Origin: Betaproteobacteria bacterium
GTDB taxonomy: Bacteria > Pseudomonadota > Gammaproteobacteria > Burkholderiales > Burkholderiaceae
Direction of reading: 5' to 3'
Assembly: GCA_013205155.1 (NCBI GenBank)
Contig: JABMMT010000288.1
Coordinates: forward strand, 1-7,193
DNA: 7,193 nucleotides
How positions within the stretch are numbered: position 1 is the stretch's first letter; each line of letters begins with the position of its first letter. The notes under the pieces are model-generated. The model did not search any database and was not told where the DNA came from. It worked only from the letters and a program-made list of their open reading frames with translations. The position numbers were made by a program, and so were the translations under genes. Below, in pieces: positions 1-5,592 of the stretch.

Positions 1-1127
1 AAAATACGGGGCATCATATCGTGACTGACATCAACCCATCCCCACCATGAATAGTCAACCTGAATGCCGGATAGGGCTGGAAATTTTCGAGTTAAACCAT
101 TGAACAGTAATTCGTAATGCTTTGGATTGTTAGCATCATCACCTTTGATTGCACTACGACTTCCGATCTGAAGGCGATTATCTTTTAGTAGACGGTAATA
201 AAAGCGTAATTTACGCGTATCCGTAAGAAATACATGAGAGCGAAATTGAGTTGCCGAGAGTTCAGAGTCGGTTAAAGGTCTTGTCACTAGCGAATTTGAA
301 AGTACAGGAAGAATTTTATTTTTGAGCGAGGCATTTACATTTTGTCCTGTGTAACCCCCAGTACAGAATGCAACACGCTTGGCTTTTACTACACCATGAG
401 GTGTATATAAGTGTTCAATTCCATCGATTGTCTTGGACTCCAATACGGGGCTGCCAGTATAAATTTTGACCCCTAATGCCTGAGCCTTTCTGAGCATTCC
501 AAAGTTAAATTTCAGGGGATGAATTCCGATACCTTCTTCTTCAAGCAGGGCGCCATGGGCGTCATGATCATCGCAATATCGCTCTTGAATTTCTGCCTTG
601 GAGAGTATTTGTGGTTTGTATCCAAAAATACGTTGTTTAACATCAGCTTCAGTGCGTAGGTAGTCTAATTTATCGGGCCTGTGAGCAACATATAAATGTC
701 CGCCAGGAGTTGCTTCACATTCAAACTCAGTCGTTAATTGAGAAAAATTCTCAAAGCCCATCCGAATTTCTGCGTCTAGCTTTTTTGCAGTATCTAAACC
801 CCAGCGCTCAATCCATTGAGAGCGACTCAGACGGCCGCTTGCATTTTGTCCTTGACCACCGTTTCTGCTCGAACAGCCCCAGGCTATCTGGTTGGCCTCA
901 AGGATAACCGCCTGTATTCCATGTTCCTGGGCTAAGTAAAGGGCGGTTGCAATACCAGTTGCCCCTGACCCAACAATCACTACATCAGCCTCGATATCAC
1001 CAGGAACGGGACCATCATTAGGCGGCGCTAAGCCGGCACTAGCCACCCAATAGGTGGGTGAGTATTCTTGATTTGTGCCTGGTATGGAATCCACCAAAGG
1101 GTCGTGCAAAGGATTGTATGTCTGCAT
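1..1127 (-). CDS. FAD-dependent amine/amino-acid oxidoreductase, DAO family (C-terminus cut by window edge)
   Basis: The leftward frame is open from ATG at 1127 to base 1, giving 375 visible residues with no stop. An N-terminal dinucleotide-binding fold is clear: a hydrophobic strand, then GSGATG at residues 53-58, and an acidic E77 ending the second strand, where it would bind the FAD ribose. The motif SSRNGGQGQ (86-94) is typical of DAO enzymes close to gamma-glutamylputrescine oxidase. The SYW-like segment before the fold (TYW near 25-27) and the tryptophan-rich WWGWVDVSHDMMPRI near the visible end also fit that group. Such enzymes oxidise a C-N bond of an amine or amino acid, giving an oxo product, ammonia or amine, and H2O2. 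The chosen ATG is the first in frame after a TAA about 40 bases upstream; no good ribosome-binding site precedes it. It lies 105 bases downstream of the SnoaL-like gene on the same strand, so co-transcription is plausible. The exact substrate cannot be read; the tail of the substrate domain is off-window. Confidence 0.88.
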   Translation of the reverse strand, partial: MQTYNPLHDPLVDSIPGTNQEYSPTYWVASAGLAPPNDGPVPGDIEADVVIVGSGATGIATALYLAQEHGIQAVILEANQIAWGCSSRNGGQGQNASGRLSRSQWIERWGLDTAKKLDAEIRMGFENFSQLTTEFECEATPGGHLYVAHRPDKLDYLRTEADVKQRIFGYKPQILSKAEIQERYCDDHDAHGALLEEEGIGIHPLKFNFGMLRKAQALGVKIYTGSPVLESKTIDGIEHLYTPHGVVKAKRVAFCTGGYTGQNVNASLKNKILPVLSNSLVTRPLTDSELSATQFRSHVFLTDTRKLRFYYRLLKDNRLQIGSRSAIKGDDANNPKHYELLFNGLTRKFPALSGIQVDYSWWGWVDVSHDMMPRI

Positions 1128-1232
1128 GCCATCAATATAAAGTAAGTTTTGGCTTTTGTATTAGCCATTGGGATGAGTGGGGGTGTTACTACCTGCGGTA
1201 TTGAATTAAGCCCTATCGATGATGACGATTTC

Positions 1233-1640
1233 TTAACTAGGTAATTTTGGATCACGCTGTTTTCTATAGGCATCTTTCAAGCAGATTTTTCCATCTTTGA
1301 AGAAGAATAAATCGACTCCGTCTACTTCAAAAAATGCACCATCTGATTTACGCGTAGCGATAAATGTCCATTCGGAAAAGCCGCGCTCCCCAAACACTTC
1401 ATTATGATTTCTAGGAACCCATTTAGCATCTGGGAACATCGCAAAGGTACTGACAAAAGCCTCTTTAATAGCTTGCTTTCCTTTAATGGAGGCGCCAAAG
1501 CTGTTATCTCCCATCGCTGGTCTGAACTCGCAATCATCTGTAATCATCGATACAATGGCTTCAGGGTCATGTTGATTAAAGGCTTCGCAAAAGGCGCCTA
1601 ATAGCGCTACTAATTTTTGATTTTCATTTGAGTCTGACAT
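1233..1640 (-). CDS. SnoaL-like / NTF2-superfamily protein, 135 aa
   Basis: This small cytoplasmic protein has the SnoaL/NTF2-like layout. It starts with a helical segment with the family-typical FCEAFNQHDPEAIVSMITDDCEF (17-39). A GKQAIKEAF helix (54-62) follows, then a strand-rich second half with WTF near 91-93, the GVDLFFF strand (108-114), DGKI (116-119) and a final DAYRKQ (123-128). The length is normal for the fold. Family members are steroid-isomerase-like or polyketide-cyclase-like enzymes, hydrolases, or non-catalytic binding proteins, so the fold is more certain than the activity. The start at 1640 is well supported: AGGAAG lies five bases upstream of the ATG. It is first in a likely leftward unit with the FAD oxidoreductase, and its start faces the alpha/beta hydrolase start only 36 bases away. 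It may process or bind the same compound as these neighbours, but that is inference. Confidence 0.85.
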   Translation of the reverse strand: MSDSNENQKLVALLGAFCEAFNQHDPEAIVSMITDDCEFRPAMGDNSFGASIKGKQAIKEAFVSTFAMFPDAKWVPRNHNEVFGERGFSEWTFIATRKSDGAFFEVDGVDLFFFKDGKICLKDAYRKQRDPKLPS

Positions 1641-1665
1641 ACCAACTTCCTATTCAATAAGGGAT

Positions 1666-1675
1666 ATGAATTCAT
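1666..1675. promoter_or_regulatory. 10-base perfect palindrome between divergent start codons
   Basis: ATGAATTCAT reads identically on both strands and sits within the 36-base gap between the divergent SnoaL-like and hydrolase genes. Its position would let one bound protein affect both genes. It is short and does not extend beyond five bases per arm, so chance is a real possibility. Confidence 0.25.
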
Positions 1676-1676
1676 T

Positions 1677-2591
1677 ATGATCCAAAACACTATTAACTAT
1701 ATAGACAAGCAATTTCAAGTACAAATTACTTCTAATGAGGTCTATACGACTGCAGGTATTTGTTTTTCAACGCAGCCTGTAGAGCGTAATTTATTGATCG
1801 ACATATATCAACCTATTGGCCTTCCTCCGGGAACCAGATCGCCAGCCTTGATTATGGCATTTGGTGGGGCATTTCATCGTGGAACTAAAGATGATGATGC
1901 CTTTGAGGTAAAGGGTTCTACCAATACTGCGATTGCCGAATATTGTCTTGAATTTGCTAAGCGCGGCTACGTCTGTTTTTCAATGGACTACCGCTTGATT
2001 CAAGAGGATCCTGATCCCGGGAAAACCATTTCGATTTCTAGCCAAGATTACGTGCCTCGTTCACGCGTCGATGAGGTTCGAAAAATCATGAATTTGCCGC
2101 CCGCTGATAACCTAACTCTATGGAGGGGTATAGAAGGGGCAATAGATGATGGTGTTTCAGCAATTCAATGGGTTAAAAAGAATTGCGATCGATTTCAGAT
2201 TGATTCCCAAAAGATCGCTATTGGTGGATGGTCCGCGGGCGGCCGCATTGCTTTACACGCTGCTTTTGCTGAAAAAGAGGAGGTTGCTGCTGTAATTTCC
2301 ATATCGGGATATATGCATCCATTCGATATGAAGAGATGCATGCTTGCTGACGCTAGCACTCCGTCGGTATTTATTTCCTGGGGAACGAATGATCTTGATT
2401 ATGTTTTAAGTCAAGGCCCCATCTTTCAAGAGTACTTTAATCAAGTTGGCATAGAACACATTGCATGCGAAATTCAGAACGCATCACATTTTTATCCTAG
2501 GTCAGTTTTAGTAAATGACTCTAGTGGATTTAGTGGTTCTTTCGAAGAATCCTTGGCTAGATTTTTAAAGGTAGCACTGAAGATTAATTAA
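1677..2591 (+). CDS. Alpha/beta hydrolase, esterase / formamidase-like (BD-FAE-type)
   Basis: This 304-residue protein has no signal peptide, so it is probably cytoplasmic. The alpha/beta-hydrolase signature is complete. An oxyanion-type loop AFGGAFHRG (61-69) replaces the usual HGGG. The nucleophile elbow GWSAG holds S186, in GGWSAGGR (183-190). A candidate acid is D239 (GTND), with D241 as alternative, and a candidate base is H271 (NASHFYP). SMDYRL (102-107) is the strand seen in esterases and kynurenine-formamidase-like enzymes. About 40 residues after that strand (108-150) look like a lid insertion. The predicted reaction is hydrolysis of a carboxylic ester or amide bond; the substrate is unknown. 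The start at 1677 has GGGA 12 bases upstream, longer spacing than ideal. The gene is divergent from the SnoaL-like gene and converges on the 76-residue gene, with a hairpin overlapping its stop codon. It may act in the same pathway as the leftward oxidoreductase. Confidence 0.88.
   Translation: MIQNTINYIDKQFQVQITSNEVYTTAGICFSTQPVERNLLIDIYQPIGLPPGTRSPALIMAFGGAFHRGTKDDDAFEVKGSTNTAIAEYCLEFAKRGYVCFSMDYRLIQEDPDPGKTISISSQDYVPRSRVDEVRKIMNLPPADNLTLWRGIEGAIDDGVSAIQWVKKNCDRFQIDSQKIAIGGWSAGGRIALHAAFAEKEEVAAVISISGYMHPFDMKRCMLADASTPSVFISWGTNDLDYVLSQGPIFQEYFNQVGIEHIACEIQNASHFYPRSVLVNDSSGFSGSFEESLARFLKVALKIN
1696..1724 (-). promoter_or_regulatory. Candidate sigma70 promoter for the SnoaL-like / oxidoreductase unit
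   Basis: On the minus strand, TTGTAC (1724-1719) and TATAGT (1701-1696) are separated by 17 bases. The -10 matches five of six consensus positions; the -35 matches only the leading TTG. Transcription would begin near 1689, giving a leader of about 48 bases that carries the AGGAAG ribosome-binding site. The promoter would lie inside the first codons of the divergent hydrolase gene. It was found by eye only. Confidence 0.3.
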
Positions 2592-2611
2592 GATTGCGCT
2601 TATTAATCTTC
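2579..2611. terminator. Hairpin between convergent genes, probable terminator
   Basis: GAAGATTAAT (2579-2588) is exactly complementary to ATTAATCTTC (2602-2611). With one bulged T at 2589, AAG (2590-2592) can further pair with CTT (2599-2601), leaving a six-base loop. The left arm covers the last codons of the hydrolase and the bulge falls in its TAA stop. A pyrimidine-rich stretch follows on the plus strand (CTCTATTTC) but there is no clean run of T, and the stem is AT-rich. It could weakly stop transcription from either side. Confidence 0.45.
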
Positions 2612-2622
2612 TCTATTTCATA

Positions 2623-2853
2623 CTAGTGAAGGGCATCAATAATCTCTATCAATCTTTTGCGGTCTGCTTCATCTACAGGAAGCTTAGGGTTCTCTGATTG
2701 TATCAGTAGATTCTTTTCTTCAAGTTCTCGAACAAGGCCCCCTATTTGAATATCTCTATGTCTAGTCAGTTGGAATATTTTGAAATAGAGGACTGCAATG
2801 TTTACATTCTCATATTCTGAGATCACAGCCCCTAGGCTCTTAGAAATATTCAT
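2623..2853 (-). CDS. Small hypothetical protein, 76 aa
   Basis: I do not recognise a family. The predicted protein is soluble and mixed in charge: a hydrophobic N-terminal half (NIAVLYFKIF, 18-27), a charged helix LVRELEEKNLL (40-50), a short linker with a proline pair of the form NPKLP (55-59), and an acidic/basic C-terminal helix DEADRKRLIEIIDAL (61-75). There are no cysteine motifs, membrane segments or signal peptide. The helix-turn-helix-like feel of the middle part is too weak to call it a regulator. No convincing ribosome-binding site precedes the ATG at 2853. It begins 38 bases after the stop of the DUF4239-type gene on the same strand, so it is probably in the same transcript. That makes it more likely real, since the frame is not a shadow of any other gene. 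Confidence 0.6.
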   Translation of the reverse strand: MNISKSLGAVISEYENVNIAVLYFKIFQLTRHRDIQIGGLVRELEEKNLLIQSENPKLPVDEADRKRLIEIIDALH

Positions 2854-2891
2854 TTAAAGCGCTTGCAGCTTCGTTTGAGGGGCGATGCAGA

Positions 2892-3683
2892 TCATTGCTT
2901 CTGAAGTATGGATATTGAATAAAGAATCTCCTGAAAGGGAATTGGTTCGATTGCACTAGGGCCTCTGAATGGGTTGTCGTAAATTGTCAACAGAAAAAAC
3001 ATTACTCCTAACGAAGCTCCCACTAGTGCCATCATGATTGAATGAATTCGGATATTGCGGGTTTTAAAGAAAGCTGAATAAAGAAGCAAGAGATATGCAG
3101 AAAGAACTAGCGCTCCCCACAATGGTTTATCAATGAATGATTTGGCACTTTCAATCCGATCTCGTCGTAAATCTCTATACGTAGATAGCAAGCGCAAACC
3201 TTCATTGTGCAGTGCAAGCTCCCCGAAGCTACTTGGCTTATGGTTAACAAATAAAAAATTAATTTGATCTAGTTTTTTAGATGTGTCTAAATTAAATTGT
3301 TTCTCATTTAATTTTGGCCACTCTTGATTAATAACATCTTGGGTATAGGCGATCAATTGTGTTTGTCCCGCGATCTTTAAATCCTTAGGGTATGCATCTA
3401 AGATTTGGTATAGATTAAAAAGTGTATGGGCCTCTTTAGAAACAGTATCTCCAACATTATTATGGTTTTGCCATGCAGCAACAGTAACAAAGGCAAAAAT
3501 AAATCCTACTAAGGTAGGCATCGTGTTGCCAAAAATGGTTCCGAAGATTCCGCCGTCTCTCAGATTTAACCAGCTGCAATATTTCTGGACAAAAAATAAA
3601 ATTACTAAACTAGATCCGATATGAATGCATAGCAGGATAATTAAAAGGCTCAGTTCCGATGGGTTAATAATAGATAAGATCAT
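2892..3683 (-). CDS. DUF4239-type (bestrophin-like) inner-membrane protein
   Basis: This 263-residue integral membrane protein has four predicted membrane segments at about 11-32, 48-71, 187-206 and 214-234. A soluble region of roughly 110 residues lies between the second and third. Features expected of DUF4239 are visible: a GFIFAFVTVAAWQNHN stretch (60-75) followed by SKEAHTLFNLYQ (82-93), an EWPKL segment (121-125) after a YTQDVINQ helix, and a C-terminal DNPFRG (236-241) with a Pro-rich IEPIPF (245-250). Length is normal for the family. The biochemical function of the family is not established; a distant resemblance to bestrophin channels has been noted in family descriptions. The start at 3683 has no obvious Shine-Dalgarno match, but the first membrane segment begins just after it and no in-frame ATG is close upstream. 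The 76-residue gene follows 38 bases downstream. Nothing links it to the flanking catabolic genes. Confidence 0.82.
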   Translation of the reverse strand: MILSIINPSELSLLIILLCIHIGSSLVILFFVQKYCSWLNLRDGGIFGTIFGNTMPTLVGFIFAFVTVAAWQNHNNVGDTVSKEAHTLFNLYQILDAYPKDLKIAGQTQLIAYTQDVINQEWPKLNEKQFNLDTSKKLDQINFLFVNHKPSSFGELALHNEGLRLLSTYRDLRRDRIESAKSFIDKPLWGALVLSAYLLLLYSAFFKTRNIRIHSIMMALVGASLGVMFFLLTIYDNPFRGPSAIEPIPFQEILYSISILQKQ

Positions 3684-3727
3684 GAATTAAATGCTTTTTT
3701 CGTTAGGAAAGGCGAGCTTACTGGTTC

Positions 3728-3757
3728 AGTATAAGTTGGCAAAAAACAATAAACCAA
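3728..3757 (-). promoter_or_regulatory. Candidate sigma70 promoter for the DUF4239-type gene
   Basis: On the minus strand, TTGGTT (3757-3752) is followed after 18 bases by TATACT (3733-3728). The -10 matches five of six consensus positions and is the best -10 upstream of this gene. Transcription would start near 3721, giving a leader of about 37 bases. Confidence 0.35.
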
Positions 3758-3931
3758 ACCTTCTTGTATTGCTTGTCGAGATTGATAGGATTTATTAGCC
3801 CTCAAAGGATAGGGCAAGCATAAATGCAATGTTTTTTGTTTGCATGACTTTAGCTTAGACCTAGGCGTAGATTTGACTGCTTCAAGCCTAAATTACGTAA
3901 ATAGCCTATTGTTTCTTGAGGGAGCTTGGTT

Positions 3932-3960
3932 TTGCATGTTATTTTTATATATTATGTAAT
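3932..3960 (+). promoter_or_regulatory. Candidate promoter for the dehydrogenase-led operon
   Basis: TTGCAT (3932-3937) and TGTAAT (3955-3960) are 17 bases apart, followed by a start near 3967, about 29 bases ahead of the ATG. The -10 matches five of six positions; the -35 is weak. The surrounding sequence is very AT-rich, so several alternative -10 boxes (for example TATATT at 3947-3952) are possible. The -10 overlaps a GTAAT-cgtt-ATTAC inverted repeat, which would suit repression or activation at this site. Confidence 0.35.
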
Positions 3961-3995
3961 CGTTATTACCCTATTTAAGCTTATTACTAACCCCT

Positions 3996-4817
3996 ATGCA
4001 AACTTCATCTCAGCCTCTTCGTGTTGCCATCGCCGGATTGGGTGCCATTGGCAAATCTTTAGCAATCCGCATAACCAACGGTGATATTCCCGGGGTGGTA
4101 TTGACCGCCGTTTCGGCTAAAAACCAAGATAAAGCAAATGATTTTATAAAAATCTTGGCATATCCCGTGAAACTCCTTCCAATTACTGCATTAGAGCCAG
4201 AGGCAGATGTTGTTGTTGAGTGCGCCCCTGCTGAATTATTAAGCGACATCATTGCACCATTTTTACGTGCCAAGAAGAAAGCGATTGTTTTATCAGTGGG
4301 CGCTATTTTATTTAAGCCTGAATTAATTGAACTTGCAAAAACAACGGGTGGAACCATCATGGTTCCGACAGGAGCACTCATAGGCCTAGACGCGATGGTT
4401 GCTGCTGCAGAAGGTGAAATCTTTTCAGTCAAGATGGTAACTAATAAACCACCATTGGGATTGAAAGGCGCACCTCATTTAATAGAAAACAATATTTCAG
4501 TAGAGGGCTTGACTGAACCGCTAAAAGTCTTTTCAGGTAATGCAAGAGAAGCGGCTAAAGGTTTTCCTGCAAACCTCAATGTGGTTGTAGCGCTAGCATT
4601 AGCTGGTGTTGGTCCTGAAAAAACCCATTTGGAAATTTGGGCTGATCCAACCGTTGTGAGAAATACACACACGATTACGGTAGATTCCGACTCTGCCAAA
4701 TTCTCGATGAAGATGGAAAATATTCCTTCAGAAAATCCAAAAACAGGTCGCATCGTTGCACAAAGTGTCGTTGCTATGTTACGCAAGATGATGGCTACAT
4801 TTCAAGTTGGAACCTAA
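3996..4817 (+). CDS. L-aspartate dehydrogenase-like NAD(P)-dependent enzyme
   Basis: This 273-residue cytoplasmic protein matches the aspartate dehydrogenase (NadX/DUF108) family along its length. The Rossmann fold starts almost at once with RVAIAGLGAIG (9-19), and VVECAP (73-78) forms the next nucleotide-binding strand. Family marks follow: LSVGAI (99-104), PTGALIGLDAM (124-134), NKPP (150-153), GFPANLN (189-195), a DPxxxxNxH motif with the likely catalytic H225, and NPKT (247-250). Family members oxidise L-aspartate to iminosuccinate, which either hydrolyses to oxaloacetate and ammonia or feeds quinolinate synthesis. No nadA or nadC is visible here, and the next gene, 20 bases downstream, is an RraA-like enzyme. 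A catabolic or amine-forming role on aspartate or a related acid is therefore more likely than NAD synthesis. The start is fixed by the fold beginning at residue 9, yet no Shine-Dalgarno sequence precedes it. Confidence 0.87.
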   Translation: MQTSSQPLRVAIAGLGAIGKSLAIRITNGDIPGVVLTAVSAKNQDKANDFIKILAYPVKLLPITALEPEADVVVECAPAELLSDIIAPFLRAKKKAIVLSVGAILFKPELIELAKTTGGTIMVPTGALIGLDAMVAAAEGEIFSVKMVTNKPPLGLKGAPHLIENNISVEGLTEPLKVFSGNAREAAKGFPANLNVVVALALAGVGPEKTHLEIWADPTVVRNTHTITVDSDSAKFSMKMENIPSENPKTGRIVAQSVVAMLRKMMATFQVGT

Positions 4818-4837
4818 AAGAGAGTATAGGTAAATCA

Positions 4838-5518
4838 ATGACTTTTACGGCAGCTAAAAAAGAAGAAATTCGCCTTCGTTATTTAGAGGTGGATAGCTCT
4901 AATGTGGCAGATGTTTTAGATAACATGAATCTTCTGCAGCAGGGTCTTTCGTCCGAATTTGCACCTTATCCCGATACCACCAAGAGAATGGCTGGCTGGG
5001 CATATACGATTCGTGGGCAAATGACGCCTTATCCACAGGGTGGTGATGCCGATAAGATGGCTGCTTGTCAGGGCATCTCTTCTGGAGAAATTAGCGTCTG
5101 GAGCGGTGATGGCAATGGCATTTGCTACTTCGGTGAATTAATTGCCCTGGGCATGAAAGAGCGCGGTTCTGTTGGGGCATTGCTCGATGGCGGTATACGA
5201 GATGTCAGATGGATTGGGGAGCATCAGTTTCCTGTATTTGCTTGTTATCGCACCCCAGTGCAGTCAATTGGTCGCTGGAAAGTGACCGCTTCTCAGGTGC
5301 CAGTGTATATGCGAGGCCATGATGGTGGTAATGTGGTTGTTAGGCCAGGTGATTTTATTCTGTGTGATGATGATGGTGCTATTGTTATTCCAGTAGAACA
5401 TGTCGAGACTGTATTAATTGAATCCGAGCGGTTAACAGTCATTGAAAAGAATATTCGCATTGATATTGCGAATGGCTTAAGTCTTGCCGATGCTTTAAAA
5501 AAGTATGGTCACGTTTAA
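4838..5518 (+). CDS. RraA-family protein, HMG/CHA-aldolase or oxaloacetate-decarboxylase-like
   Basis: This 226-residue cytoplasmic protein belongs to the RraA/HMG-aldolase fold family. The core motif is intact: FGELIALGMKERG (98-110), then LLDGGIRDV (116-124), where R121 and D122 occupy the substrate-binding Arg and metal-binding Asp positions of class II HMG/CHA aldolases. FPVFACYRT (131-139) and GDFILCDDDGAIVIP (171-185) complete the family pattern. Aldolase members need a divalent metal, cleave 4-hydroxy-4-methyl-2-oxoglutarate-type acids to pyruvate, and often decarboxylate oxaloacetate. True RraA proteins that bind RNase E are shorter (about 160 residues). The extra N-terminal 50 residues and the catabolic context argue for an enzyme. 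An AGG at 4828-4830 lies seven bases before the ATG. The 20-base gap to the dehydrogenase gene implies one operon, so oxaloacetate made there could be decarboxylated here; this last step is inference. Confidence 0.85.
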   Translation: MTFTAAKKEEIRLRYLEVDSSNVADVLDNMNLLQQGLSSEFAPYPDTTKRMAGWAYTIRGQMTPYPQGGDADKMAACQGISSGEISVWSGDGNGICYFGELIALGMKERGSVGALLDGGIRDVRWIGEHQFPVFACYRTPVQSIGRWKVTASQVPVYMRGHDGGNVVVRPGDFILCDDDGAIVIPVEHVETVLIESERLTVIEKNIRIDIANGLSLADALKKYGHV

Positions 5519-5535
5519 AGATGTAAAGAGTATTT

Positions 5536-5564
5536 TTGACTGATTATTTAGACTGAGTTTTATT
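5536..5564 (+). promoter_or_regulatory. Weak candidate internal promoter ahead of the solute-binding protein
   Basis: TTGACT (5536-5541), five of six to the -35 consensus, is followed after 17 bases by TTTATT (5559-5564), four of six to the -10. It lies in the 74 bases between the RraA-like stop and the solute-binding protein start, the widest gap in the operon. It could give extra expression of the transporter component. Confidence 0.22.
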
Positions 5565-5592
5565 TTCGCAACGTTATTTAATGGGGCTTCTT

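Larger units (their letters stand above)
3684..3995. other. 312-base intergenic region between divergent genes
   Basis: There is no coding frame or RNA gene that I can support. It is AT-rich and should carry the promoters for both the DUF4239-type gene (leftward) and the aspartate-dehydrogenase-like gene (rightward). Visible elements are candidate promoters at 3728-3757 (minus) and 3932-3960 (plus), and a small GCCCT/AGGGC hairpin around 3799-3816. Copies of TTTGCAT sit at 3839 and 3931, with an inverted ATGCAA at 3824. A set of ATTAC/GTAAT half-sites lies at 3892, 3956, 3965 and 3983. A lone strong -35-like TTGACT at 3873-3878 has no good -10 at proper spacing. Confidence 0.6.

Noticed and set aside
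710..907. 65-codon rightward frame
   Set aside because: It lies antisense within the intact oxidoreductase gene and has no family-like sequence.
1..1127. Possible frameshift or pseudogene in the oxidoreductase
   Set aside because: Translating the whole stretch by hand gives one uninterrupted frame with all expected motifs; it is simply cut by the window edge.
1028..1273. 81-codon leftward frame between the SnoaL-like and oxidoreductase genes
   Set aside because: It overlaps the 3' end of the SnoaL-like gene and the first 33 codons of the oxidoreductase in another frame, and its translation shows no recognisable domain.
3799..3816. GCCCT/AGGGC hairpin in the divergent intergenic region
   Set aside because: A five-base stem with an eight-base loop and no T-run is too weak to call a terminator or riboswitch element.
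3873..3878. TTGACT as a -35 box for the right-hand operon
   Set aside because: No acceptable -10 lies 15-19 bases downstream; the best nearby sequences match poorly.
4010..4786. Two leftward frames of 140 and 103 codons antisense to the dehydrogenase gene
   Set aside because: They mirror the codons of a well-supported gene and have low-complexity Ala/Ser/Thr-rich translations typical of antisense shadows.
5538..5556. Repeated GACTGA in the gap before the solute-binding protein
   Set aside because: Two copies of a six-base word about seven bases apart are easily explained by chance and have no symmetry.
5581..5592. Upstream ATG for the solute-binding protein
   Set aside because: There is no ribosome-binding site before 5581, while the GGGG just after it is well spaced for the in-frame ATG at 5593.
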